DNA of 64,000 nucleotides from Streptomyces phaeofaciens (GTDB lineage: Bacteria; Actinomycetota; Actinomycetes; Streptomycetales; Streptomycetaceae), in contig NZ_BMSA01000016.1 in NCBI RefSeq assembly GCF_014648915.1, positions 62,001 to 126,000 on the forward strand. Reading direction: 5' to 3'. The notes under the pieces are model-generated. The model searched no databases. It worked only from the letters and a program-made list of their open reading frames with translations, and was not told the origin of the DNA. This document shows, piece after piece, positions 55,184 to 62,760 of this stretch (position 1 is the stretch's first letter; every line of letters starts with the position of its first letter). Both the position numbers and the translations under genes were made by a program.

Positions 55184-55200
55184 ATACCCCTTGGGGGTAT
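55184..55200. promoter_or_regulatory. CsoR-like copper operator 1
   Basis: ATACCCCTTGGGGGTAT is a near-perfect inverted repeat matching the TACCCC-GGGGTA form of CsoR operators known in Streptomyces and Bacillus. It overlaps TATAAG (55198-55203), a plausible -10 box for the secreted protein at 55280. Confidence 0.7.
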
Positions 55201-55222
55201 AAGCTGGGCGCCATCCGAGCCC

Positions 55223-55239
55223 ATACCCCCTAGGGGTAT
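55223..55239. promoter_or_regulatory. CsoR-like copper operator 2
   Basis: ATACCCCCTAGGGGTAT is an almost complete palindrome centred 39 bases from operator 1, in the leader of the gene starting at 55280. Two such sites in tandem point to tight repression released by copper(I). Confidence 0.75.
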
Positions 55240-55279
55240 CGGAGTGTTATCGGAGCAACCACGACGACGGGAGCCCGCG

Positions 55280-56167
55280 ATGAACCCCCTCCAGAAGATC
55301 GGCGCGTTCACGGCGGCGCTCGGGGCGGCCTTCGGCGCCGCCTACGGAGTCGGCGCGGTGACCGGACCCGTGGGCTCGGACCCCGCACCCGCCGCGCACG
55401 GGGAACCCCACGAACCGGCGGCGTCGACACCCCGGACGCTCGTCCCCGCCGGACTCCAGGTCTCCGAGGGCGGCCACACCCTCGACCTGCGGACCACCGC
55501 CCTCACGGCCGGCCGCCCCGGCACCCTGGAGTTCGTCGTCCGCGACGCCCACGGCGAGGCGGTCACCCGCTACCGGACCGCCCACGGCAAGCAGCTCCAC
55601 CTGATCGTCGCCTCGCGCGACCTGACCACCTACCGTCATCTGCACCCGACCAGGACGGCCGACGGCACCTGGAGCACGCCGGTCGACCTCCCGGCGGCGG
55701 GTGCGTACCGCGTCTTCGCGGACTTCGTACCGGCGGGCGCGCGGGAGGGCCTCACCCTGGGCTCCGACCTGACGGTCACCGGCCGGTACACGGCCACCGC
55801 GATGCCCGCACCCGCGTCGACCACCACCGTGGACGGCTACACCGTCACCCTCGACGGCGCCCTGTCCGCCGGCGGGGAGAGCGACCTGACCTTCACCGTC
55901 CGCGACGACTCCGGCACCCCGGTCACCGCCCTCCAGCCCTACCTCGGCTCCTACGGCCACCTGGTCGCCCTGCGCTCCGGAGACCTCGCGTACCTCCACG
56001 TCCACCCGCACGACGAGGCCGGGACCGGCACGGCCGGCGGCCCGGCGGTGTCCTTCACCGCCGCCACGCCGAGCACGGGTACCTACCGGCTGTTCCTCGA
56101 CTTCAAGGTGGCGGGCGAGGTCCACACGGCGTCGTTCACGGCCGAAGCCGGCACCGACGGTCACTGA
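55280..56167 (+). CDS. Exported His-rich protein, probably copper-responsive
   Basis: The protein has 295 aa. A hydrophobic N-terminus (IGAFTAALGAAFGAAYGVGAV, about 7-27) acts as a signal or anchor. Two similar beta-rich halves follow: GKQLHLIVASRDLTTYRHLHPTRTADGTW (about 102-130) and YGHLVALRSGDLAYLHVHPHDEAG (about 224-247). Each pairs a G-H/Q-L-L-V-S-DL core with a cluster of His, so this looks like an internal duplication with metal-binding potential. Two CsoR-like operators precede it. I infer a role in handling copper outside the membrane. GGGAG lies before the ATG at 55280. Confidence 0.8.
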   Translation: MNPLQKIGAFTAALGAAFGAAYGVGAVTGPVGSDPAPAAHGEPHEPAASTPRTLVPAGLQVSEGGHTLDLRTTALTAGRPGTLEFVVRDAHGEAVTRYRTAHGKQLHLIVASRDLTTYRHLHPTRTADGTWSTPVDLPAAGAYRVFADFVPAGAREGLTLGSDLTVTGRYTATAMPAPASTTTVDGYTVTLDGALSAGGESDLTFTVRDDSGTPVTALQPYLGSYGHLVALRSGDLAYLHVHPHDEAGTGTAGGPAVSFTAATPSTGTYRLFLDFKVAGEVHTASFTAEAGTDGH

Positions 56168-56179
56168 CCGTCCGGTACC

Positions 56180-56695
56180 TCACTCCCGCGATGCCGGCTG
56201 GACGGAGGACCGCTCCTGCGCGGACGCGGACGTGGGCGTGCGCGTGGAGGAGGAGGAGGCGGCGGCGGTCGGGCGGCCGTCAGGGGCCGGGGACGTGGTG
56301 CGGCCGGGGACCGGGCTGGGGGCATCGGTGTCGGCGCGGGCATCCGGGGTGCCGTTCCCCCGGGTAGGGAGCGGCGCGGGGGTCGCCGACGGGTCGGGGA
56401 CGGTGGAGGGGCTGGTCGCCGGGGGCGGGGCGAGCGGGGGTGTCAGCGGGCCCGGTCCTTCCTCCGCCGTCAGGCGCAGGGGCAGCAGCAGGGCGAGCGC
56501 CGCGATCGCGCAGGTGGTGCCGACCCCGGCCGCGGCGCGCAGCACACGGCGGCGGGAGGCGCCGCGGCGGATCTCCTCGTACCGGCCGGGGGGCGGGGCG
56601 AGACGGCCGGCGGACGGCGGGCGCAGGACGACGGTGAGCGGGTCGTCGGGGTCGAGGTCCGGGCCGTCGTCGAAGTCGTCAGCGGGTGTGATCAA
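56180..56695 (-). CDS. Single-pass membrane protein, possible anti-sigma partner of the ECF factor
   Basis: The protein (171 aa) begins at TTG (56695) after GAGGAGAAG, inside the 3' end of the sigma gene (17-base overlap). An acidic cytoplasmic segment of about 50 residues (DDFDDGPDLDPDDPLTVVLRPPS) precedes one transmembrane helix (VGTTCAIAALALLLPLRL, about 58-75) and a Pro/Ser/Thr-rich outer tail of about 95 residues. This layout suits an anti-sigma factor, but no zinc-binding H-x3-C-x2-C motif of the ZAS type is present. A role as sigma regulator is inferred only from position and topology. Confidence 0.65.
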   Translation of the reverse strand: MITPADDFDDGPDLDPDDPLTVVLRPPSAGRLAPPPGRYEEIRRGASRRRVLRAAAGVGTTCAIAALALLLPLRLTAEEGPGPLTPPLAPPPATSPSTVPDPSATPAPLPTRGNGTPDARADTDAPSPVPGRTTSPAPDGRPTAAASSSSTRTPTSASAQERSSVQPASRE

Positions 56696-57179
56696 GGCTT
56701 CTCCTCAGATGGGCGCGGAGCAGTTCGCGGGCCGCGTGCAGATCCGCCTTGACGGTTCCTTCCTTGCGCCCGGTCAGCACGGACACCTCCCGGATCGGCA
56801 TGTCAGCGTAGTAGTGCAGCAGGATCGGCACGCGCAGCCGGTCCGGCAGGGACTGCACGAGCAGCCGGACCGAGGGGTCGCTCTGCTCGGAGTGCGGGCT
56901 CACCGCGGCCTCGGCGGTGACCCGGCGCACGGCCCGGCGCTCGCGCTCCAGCTTGCGCCAGTGGTCGCGGACCAGGTTGGCGGCGGTGACGTAGAGGAAG
57001 CCCTGGGGTTCCGCCACGGACGTCCAGCGGGCCCAGAGGCGGGTGAACGCCTCCGAGGCGATCTCGTGGGCGGTCTCGTCGTCGTCGACCAGCCGGCGGC
57101 ACCAGCCGGCGAGCCGTGGGTAGAGGGCGGCGAACAGCTCGGACGCCGCCCTCTCCCGGGACCTGGCGGGGCGTTTCAA
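56679..57179 (-). CDS. ECF-type RNA polymerase sigma factor
   Basis: The protein has 166 aa. Region 2 reads LFAALYPRLAGWCRRLVDDDETAHEIASEAFTRLWARW through VTAANLVRDHWRK (about 15-80), and region 4 reads LPDRLRVPILLHYYADMPIREVSVLTGRKEGTVKADLHAARELL (about 110-155). It directs transcription of a small regulon. The TTG at 57179 overlaps the sortase stop (TTGA) and has GGGAG five bases upstream, so I place the start there rather than further upstream in the sortase gene. Being read with a sortase and an exported protein suggests an envelope-related signal. Confidence 0.88.
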   Translation of the reverse strand: MKRPARSRERAASELFAALYPRLAGWCRRLVDDDETAHEIASEAFTRLWARWTSVAEPQGFLYVTAANLVRDHWRKLERERRAVRRVTAEAAVSPHSEQSDPSVRLLVQSLPDRLRVPILLHYYADMPIREVSVLTGRKEGTVKADLHAARELLRAHLRRSLDHTR

Positions 57180-57907
57180 CGTTCTCCCGCAGGGGTGTTC
57201 GAGGAGTTCACGGACTTCGAGGACGCCGAGGACTGCGAGGACTGTGAGGACTTCGAGGACGCGGTGTCCGAGGATCCGGCATCGGAGGCCGTCCGGTCCA
57301 GGGCGGCGAAGACGATCACGTTGTCGCGGTAGCCGTCCCCGGCCCGGGGACCACCGCACGTGATGAGACGCAGTTCCGGCCGGTCCACGTTCCCGTAGAC
57401 GTCCCGCGTCGGGAAGTCCGTCTTGTCGACGGTCCGTACCTCGGTGACGGCGAACCGGGCCGTCGTGCCGTTCTCCAGGCGCGCCAGGATCGCGTCGCCC
57501 CGGCGCAGCCGGTCGAGGTGCCGGAAGACGCCGTCCCCGTACTCACCGACCGTGACATGGCCGAGGAGCACCGAGGGGCCCCTCTGGCCCGGTGTCGGCG
57601 AGTGCCGGTACCAGCCCGCCCGGTCGTCCTCCTCGATCGGCGGCACCTGCACGGTGCCGTCGGAGGCCAGTCCCAGCCGCATGACCGGGGTGTCCACGCC
57701 GATCGCGGGGATCCGCAGCCCGACCGGCACCGACCGCGCGAGCGGACGCCCGGCCGGGGCGGGGGGCGTACCGGTGGTGCCGCGCGCGGTGGCCGTGCTC
57801 CGGTCCGCCGCGGGGACGGCCGGAGGATCGGCCCCGTGTCCGGCGCAGCCGGTGAGCAGCGCGGCCAGGGCCGTGGCGGCCAGGACGCGCCTGGAGAAGG
57901 GGCTCAT
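57176..57907 (-). CDS. Class F sortase, predicted lipoprotein
   Basis: This exported transpeptidase-fold protein (243 aa) has catalytic H117 in LLGHVT, C184 in LRLITCGG, and R194 in GYRDNVIVF, the sortase triad. The N-terminus RRVLAATALAALLTGC has a lipobox with C21, so it is probably lipid-anchored rather than held by a transmembrane helix. Short size and lack of a C-terminal helix fit class F. The last 35 or so residues are Ser/Lys/Gln-rich, encoded by a 9-bp tandem repeat. Its ATG overlaps the upstream gene (ATGA). Class F sortases of actinomycetes mostly lack known substrates; the protein encoded just upstream is a candidate. Confidence 0.88.
   Translation of the reverse strand: MSPFSRRVLAATALAALLTGCAGHGADPPAVPAADRSTATARGTTGTPPAPAGRPLARSVPVGLRIPAIGVDTPVMRLGLASDGTVQVPPIEEDDRAGWYRHSPTPGQRGPSVLLGHVTVGEYGDGVFRHLDRLRRGDAILARLENGTTARFAVTEVRTVDKTDFPTRDVYGNVDRPELRLITCGGPRAGDGYRDNVIVFAALDRTASDAGSSDTASSKSSQSSQSSASSKSVNSSNTPAGER
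57213..57257. repeat. Five 9-bp tandem repeats in the sortase C-terminal tail
   Basis: Units of the form GACnnCGAG run from 57213 to 57257 (third positions vary), with a partial sixth copy after. They encode the Ser/Gln/Lys-rich end of the sortase. The length of this tail is likely to differ between strains because the repeat can slip without breaking the frame. Confidence 0.65.
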
Positions 57908-58260
57908 GCGCCGGTCGTCCTCCGTCGGCGCACGAGGTAGGCACCCGCGCCGCCCGCGGCGAACACCGCGGCGGCGGCGCCCCCGCCGATCAGCCCGCCG
58001 TGGCCCGCGGACCCGGCCGCCTCCGGGACCTCGCCCGTGTCGGCCGCGCCGCGCGGGACGGCGCTGACCTGGCCGGGCGCCGGGGCCGGAGCGGTGGTGG
58101 CCTCCGGGACCGGGGTCGGGTCGGCCTCGGCGGCGCGGGGCGACTCGCTGCGGGCGGGAGCGGGGACGGGGGTCGGGGTTCCGTCGGCGAACGCGGGCAC
58201 CGCGCCCGCGAGGACGGCGGTGGCCGCGAGGGCCAGGGAACCAAGGACGGTTCGGCGCAT
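57904..58260 (-). CDS. Exported Pro/Ala-rich protein with C-terminal membrane anchor, possible sortase substrate
   Basis: The preprotein (118 aa) starts MRRTVLGSLALAATAVLAGAVPAFA, a Sec signal cleaved after AFA. A Pro/Ala/Thr spacer follows, then a hydrophobic segment (GLIGGGAAAAVFAAGGAGAYLV, about 91-112) and RRRRTTGA. That is the layout of a sortase substrate (motif, hydrophobic span, positive tail), but no LPxTG or LAxTG is present. AADTG, about 18 residues before the span, is the nearest candidate motif. It may simply be membrane-anchored. GGAGAG precedes the ATG at 58260. It heads the operon with the sortase and sigma genes. Confidence 0.75.
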   Translation of the reverse strand: MRRTVLGSLALAATAVLAGAVPAFADGTPTPVPAPARSESPRAAEADPTPVPEATTAPAPAPGQVSAVPRGAADTGEVPEAAGSAGHGGLIGGGAAAAVFAAGGAGAYLVRRRRTTGA

Positions 58261-58448
58261 CAGTCGCTCTCCTTCGTCGGTCCGCACGTCCGGTGCCCGG
58301 GGTGGACCCCACGGGCCGCGTTTGCGGATCGGACCCAGAGACGAGGCGGCACGGGACCACGTTGCAAAGAGATGGCAAAGTGTGCGGGGCGGCTACAGTC
58401 GGCGCGAGCGCACGTCGCTGACGTGCGAAGACGTCTCGGGGAGCCCTC

Positions 58449-59393
58449 ATGTCGCGCTACAGCCTGGAGAACCGGCTGGTCATCGGAATCGCCTCCAGCG
58501 CCCTCTTCGACCTGGAGGAGTCGGATGCCGTGTTCCGCGAGGGGGGCGAGGAGAGCTACCGCGCCTACCAGCGGGCCAAGCTCGACAGCACCCTGCGGCC
58601 CGGCGTCGCCTTCCCCTTCATCCGCCGCGTCCTGTCGCTGAACGACCTGAAGCCCGAGGGTGATCCGCTGGTCGAGGTGATCATCCTGTCGCGCAACGAC
58701 CCCGACACGGGCCTGCGGGTGATGCGCTCGATCAAGGCGCACGGCCTGCCGATAAGCCGCGCCGTCTTCATGCAGGGCCGGGCCCCCTACCGGTTCATGC
58801 GGGCGCTGCACATGTCCCTGTTCCTCTCCGCCGACGCCGACGACGTACGGGAGGCCGTGGCCAGGGGACTGCCGGCGGGCCGGGTCCTCGGTGCCGCCGT
58901 GGACGACGACCCCGAGGACCGCGATCTGCGGATCGCCTTCGACTTCGACGGCGTGCTGGCCGGTGACGAGTCGGAGCGGGTGTTCCAGGAGGGCGGCCTG
59001 GAGGGCTTCCGCGCCCACGAGACCCTGAACGTGACCACCCCTCATGACGCGGGCCCGCTCCGGGACTTCCTGCGCGAGATCAACAAGCTCCAGCGGGCCG
59101 AGGAGGAACGGCGCACGAACGACCCGGAGTACGCGATGCGCGTCCACGTCTCCATCGTCACGGCCCGCAACGCGCCCGCGCACGAGCGTGCCGTGCTGAG
59201 CCTCAACAACTGGGGTGTCACCGTCAACGACGCCTTCTTCCTCGGCGGTATCGACAAGAGCACGGTCATGGAAGTCCTGCGGCCGCACATCTTCTTCGAC
59301 GACCAGGAGAGCCACCTCGAAGGCACCTCGCCGACCACGCCGAGCGTCCACATCCCCTTCGGGGTGGTCAACGAGGACGGCTCGCCCGCCTGA
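58449..59393 (+). CDS. Cytosolic 5'-nucleotidase family protein
   Basis: The protein has 314 aa and shows the pattern of the 5'-nucleotidase family related to animal cytosolic NT5C1: SALFDLEESDAVFREGGEESYRAYQRA near the start, VEVIILSRNDPDTGLRVMRSI, IAFDFDGVLAGDESERVFQ (the D-x-D phosphatase motif, about 161-179), SIVTARNAPAHERAV, and FFDDQESHLE. It would remove phosphate from nucleoside monophosphates. GGGGAG precedes the ATG at 58449. It is divergent from the sortase operon across 188 bases in which I cannot fix a promoter. Confidence 0.85.
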   Translation: MSRYSLENRLVIGIASSALFDLEESDAVFREGGEESYRAYQRAKLDSTLRPGVAFPFIRRVLSLNDLKPEGDPLVEVIILSRNDPDTGLRVMRSIKAHGLPISRAVFMQGRAPYRFMRALHMSLFLSADADDVREAVARGLPAGRVLGAAVDDDPEDRDLRIAFDFDGVLAGDESERVFQEGGLEGFRAHETLNVTTPHDAGPLRDFLREINKLQRAEEERRTNDPEYAMRVHVSIVTARNAPAHERAVLSLNNWGVTVNDAFFLGGIDKSTVMEVLRPHIFFDDQESHLEGTSPTTPSVHIPFGVVNEDGSPA

Positions 59394-59420
59394 TCGTCGG
59401 GGCCACCGCCGCACGGCGCC

Positions 59421-59446
59421 GGGAGTGGTACCCAGGTACCACTCCC
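59421..59446. promoter_or_regulatory. 26-bp palindrome upstream of the ABC exporter operon
   Basis: GGGAGTGGTACC (59421-59432) and GGTACCACTCCC (59435-59446) are perfect complements separated by CA. It lies 28 bases after the nucleotidase stop and 113 bases before the ABC gene. It may be a terminator for the former, or an operator for the operon ending in its own response regulator. TAGCGT at about 59499 is a possible -10 box of the operon. Confidence 0.65.
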
Positions 59447-59558
59447 CCGCCGAGGATTCCCCCGCGGTCCCAGAGTTCCGGCCCGCCGCGCTCCTAGCGT
59501 CGATCACAGGCACCGCGGCACGTCCGCGGTCGGATCCGAGGCAGGAAAGGCGCACCCC

Positions 59559-60488
59559 ATGATCGAAGCGCGTGAGCTGACGAAGCGGTACGGCGACAAG
59601 ACCGTCGTGGACAACCTGAGCTTCACCGTCAGGCCCGGTGAGGTGACCGGCTTCCTCGGCCCCAACGGGGCGGGCAAGTCCACGACCATGCGCATGATCG
59701 TCGGCCTGGACGCCCCCACCCGGGGCGCGGTCACCGTCAACGGACGCTCCTACGCCCGGCACGCCGCGCCGCTGCACGAGATCGGCACCCTGCTGGAGGC
59801 CAGGTCCGTCCACCCCGGGCGCAGCGCGTTCCGCCATCTGATGGCGCTCGCGCACACCCACGGCATTCCGCGCCGCCGGGTGGACGAGGTCATCGAGCTG
59901 GCGGGACTGACGAGCGTGGCCGGCAAGCGGGTGGGTGCCTTCTCGCTCGGCATGGGGCAGCGGCTCGGCATCGCCTCCGCCCTGCTGGGCGACCCGGCGA
60001 TCGTCATGCTCGACGAACCGGTCAACGGCCTGGACCCCGAGGGCGTGCGCTGGGTCCGCAACCTGCTGCGTTCCCTGGCCGACGAGGGCCGGGCCGTGAT
60101 GCTCTCCTCGCATCTGATGAGCGAGACCGCGCTGATCGCCGACCACCTGGTGATCATCGGAAGGGGCCGGCTGCTCGCCGACACCACGGTCGACGACTTC
60201 ACCCGGGAGGCCGGTGGCGGCGGCGTGAAGGTCGTCACCGCCGAGACGGCGAGGCTGCGCTCGCTGCTGGCCGCCCCCGACGTCACGATCAGCTCGTCCT
60301 CCGCCGAGGAGCTGCTGGTCACCGGGCGCGACGCCCGGGAGATCGGGACCGTCGCCGTCCAGCACGGCGTGCCGCTGTACGAACTCACCCCGCAGGCCGT
60401 CTCACTGGAGACGGCGTTCATGGAACTCACCCACGACGTCGTCGAGTACCAGAGTGCTCCGGCCGACACCGAGCGAAAGGCCGCCTGA
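59559..60488 (+). CDS. ABC transporter ATP-binding protein (exporter type)
   Basis: The protein has 309 aa. Walker A is GPNGAGKST, the signature is FSLGMGQRLGIA, and Walker B is IVMLDEPVNGLDPEG, with a C-terminal extension of about 90 residues typical of the DrrA/BcrA-like group. These partner with a separate membrane subunit and export drugs, peptides or lipids. GGAAAGG precedes the ATG at 59559. Its TGA shares a base with the permease ATG (TGATG). A sensor kinase and response regulator follow in the same direction. Confidence 0.92.
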   Translation: MIEARELTKRYGDKTVVDNLSFTVRPGEVTGFLGPNGAGKSTTMRMIVGLDAPTRGAVTVNGRSYARHAAPLHEIGTLLEARSVHPGRSAFRHLMALAHTHGIPRRRVDEVIELAGLTSVAGKRVGAFSLGMGQRLGIASALLGDPAIVMLDEPVNGLDPEGVRWVRNLLRSLADEGRAVMLSSHLMSETALIADHLVIIGRGRLLADTTVDDFTREAGGGGVKVVTAETARLRSLLAAPDVTISSSSAEELLVTGRDAREIGTVAVQHGVPLYELTPQAVSLETAFMELTHDVVEYQSAPADTERKAA

Positions 60489-61354
60489 TGCCCGCCACCG
60501 CACTGCGCCGCCGGCGCGCCGGCCTCTCCGCGGCGCCGGAACCCACCACGTCCCCGGCCCGCTACAAGGTGACCGGTGTCCGGGTCCTGCGCTCCGAGTG
60601 GGGCAAGTTCTGGTCGCTGCGCTCCAGCTGGATCACGCTGGGCGTCGCCGTGTTCGTGCTGGTCCTCTTCGGAGCGATCGCCTCCTCCACCTACAGTCCC
60701 GACGCCGTCGCGACCGGCGGGCCGCCCGGCCCGGGCGCCGGCGGCGACAGCGACGCGGTCAGCCTGGCCCTGACCGGCGTGTCCTTCGCGCAGCTGGCCG
60801 TCGGCGTGCTCGGGGTGCTGCTCGCCGCGGGCGAGTACGGCACCGGCATGATCCGCTCCACGCTCGCCGCGGTCCCGCGCCGGCTGCCCGTGCTGTGGGC
60901 GAAGGCCGCCGTGATCGGGCCCGTCGCCCTGGTCCTGGCCACGCTCGGCGCGCTGGCCGCGTTCCAGCTGGGCACACCGGGACTGGACGGCGAGCGGATC
61001 GCCCTGTCCCTGGGCGACGACGGCGTCCTGCGCAGCCTGGCCGGCGCGGGCGTCTACCTCGGTCTGGTCGCCGTCTTCGGTGTGGCCCTGGGCGTGCTGC
61101 TGCGCAACTCCGCCGGAGCCATCGCGGCCCTGGTCGGCATCCTGCTGATCCTGCCCGGCCTGGCCTCGCTGCTGCCCGACTCCTGGTACGACACGCTCAG
61201 CCCCTACTTCCCCAGCAACGCGGGGTCCGCCGTCTACGCCCTGCACGAGGCCTCGGACGCCCTCTCGCCCGGGGCGGGGCTCGCGGTGTTCGCCGGCTGG
61301 GTGGCGCTGGCGCTGGCCGGGGCGGCCGTCCGGCTCGTCCGCACCGACGCCTGA
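60488..61354 (+). CDS. ABC transporter permease (ABC-2 type)
   Basis: The protein (288 aa) has a soluble N-terminus of about 35 residues, then about six transmembrane segments, starting at SWITLGVAVFVLVLFGAIASS and including LAVGVLGVLLAAGEYGTGMIRSTLAAVPRR. That last string is the conserved EYGTG-IR-TL-A-PRR of ABC-2 permeases found with BcrA-like ATPases. It forms the channel of the exporter. The substrate is unknown; in Streptomyces such sets with an adjacent two-component pair often answer to envelope-acting compounds. Confidence 0.88.
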   Translation: MPATALRRRRAGLSAAPEPTTSPARYKVTGVRVLRSEWGKFWSLRSSWITLGVAVFVLVLFGAIASSTYSPDAVATGGPPGPGAGGDSDAVSLALTGVSFAQLAVGVLGVLLAAGEYGTGMIRSTLAAVPRRLPVLWAKAAVIGPVALVLATLGALAAFQLGTPGLDGERIALSLGDDGVLRSLAGAGVYLGLVAVFGVALGVLLRNSAGAIAALVGILLILPGLASLLPDSWYDTLSPYFPSNAGSAVYALHEASDALSPGAGLAVFAGWVALALAGAAVRLVRTDA

Positions 61355-61374
61355 CCAGGGCCGCGAGGACAATG

Positions 61375-62760
61375 GTGGCCATGAGCGCGGACCGCGCGGC
61401 AGCCGCCGCGGACACCGCCCGGGGGACGGCCGTGCCGCCGTCCCCCGGGATCGAGGCGGCCTGGGCGCACCCGCTCCTGGGGCGGCTGCTGCGCGGCCAG
61501 CGGGACCGGCGGCGGCTGGACCGCCGGTATCCGTGGCTGTTCGACACCGCGGTGGTGCTGGCCGTCGTCTGCGTCAGCCTTCCCGACCTGCTGTGGGGTG
61601 GCGGCAACTCGCCGTTCGGGGACGCGGACACCCGTGACCGGCTGCCGTCCTTCGTCCCGTTCGCCTTCACCGTCGCGCTCGCCGTGCCGCTGTGGTGGCG
61701 GCGCAGGGCCCCGGCGGTCGCGTTCTTCGTGATCGGGCTGGTGTCGCTGGCCCAGTGGTCGCTGGGCCTGTGGCTGCCGGCCGGCATCGCCGCCCTCATC
61801 GCCCTGTACACCCTGGCCCGGCGGGGGTCGCTGCGGGTGCTGGGCCTGGCCGTCGGGGTGACCGCCGCCGGCCTGATCCTGGCCGTCTGCTTCCTGGTGC
61901 CCGTCGAACATCCGCTGCTCGGCGTCTTCTTCCTGCTGGGGACGGTGACGGCGGCCACCGCCACCGGTCTGACCCTCCGGATCCGCGAGATGTACCTGGC
62001 GGCGCTGGAGGACCGCGCCAGGCGCCTGGAGATCGAGCACGAGCAGCGGGTCCGGCTGACCGCCGCCGCCGAACGCTCCCGGGTGGCCCGCGAGATGCAC
62101 GACATCGTCGGCCACAACCTCTCCGTCATGGTCAGCGTCGCCGACGGCGCCGCGACCCTCGCCGCCAACCGGAACGAGCGGTCCGCCGAGGCCCTGCGCA
62201 TCCTCGGCGACACCGGCCGGCAGGCCATGAGCGAACTCCGCCGGGTTCTCGGCGTCCTGCGCGAGGAGCGGGACGACGAACGGGCGCTCGGCCCGCAGCC
62301 GGGGATCCGTGATCTGGACCCCCTGCTGACGCGGGTGCGCGCGGCGGGCCTGAAGGTGACCTATCGGACCGTCGGCGACCTCGACGCCCTGGGGGACGGG
62401 GTGCAGCTCACCGTGTACCGCATCGTCCAGGAGGCGCTGACCAACACGCTGAAGCACGCGGGTACGGGCTCCGCCGCCGAGGTCTGCGTGGCGGCCGGCG
62501 CCGGCACGGTACGGATCCGGGTCGCCGACACCGGCACGCCCCCGGGAGCCCCGGCCGGGCCGGCACATCCGGGGCCGACCGGCCCGAGCGGCCCGGGAGC
62601 GTCCGGGCACGGTCTGGTCGGCATCCGCCAGCGGGCCGCCATGTTCGGCGGCACCGTCACCCTCGGCCCGCGCGACACCGGCCACGGCTGGCTCGTGGAC
62701 GTCGTGCTCGACGCTCCCCCCTCAACCGCCCCGCCGGCACCAGGAGAACCTCTGTCATGA
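61375..62760 (+). CDS. Sensor histidine kinase (NarL/DesK-type, HisKA_3)
   Basis: This membrane kinase has about 461 aa. Four to five transmembrane segments lie between about 55 and 195. The dimerisation helix reads ERSRVAREMHDIVGHNLSVMVSVADGA with phospho-acceptor His at about 242. The ATP-binding domain follows (QLTVYRIVQEALTNTLKHAG, then GHGLVGIRQRAAMFGG). The start is uncertain: GTG at 61375 has GAGG at best spacing, with ATG at 61372 and 61381 close by. Its stop overlaps the response-regulator start (ATGA). It probably senses a signal linked to the upstream exporter. Confidence 0.92.
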   Translation: MAMSADRAAAAADTARGTAVPPSPGIEAAWAHPLLGRLLRGQRDRRRLDRRYPWLFDTAVVLAVVCVSLPDLLWGGGNSPFGDADTRDRLPSFVPFAFTVALAVPLWWRRRAPAVAFFVIGLVSLAQWSLGLWLPAGIAALIALYTLARRGSLRVLGLAVGVTAAGLILAVCFLVPVEHPLLGVFFLLGTVTAATATGLTLRIREMYLAALEDRARRLEIEHEQRVRLTAAAERSRVAREMHDIVGHNLSVMVSVADGAATLAANRNERSAEALRILGDTGRQAMSELRRVLGVLREERDDERALGPQPGIRDLDPLLTRVRAAGLKVTYRTVGDLDALGDGVQLTVYRIVQEALTNTLKHAGTGSAAEVCVAAGAGTVRIRVADTGTPPGAPAGPAHPGPTGPSGPGASGHGLVGIRQRAAMFGGTVTLGPRDTGHGWLVDVVLDAPPSTAPPAPGEPLS

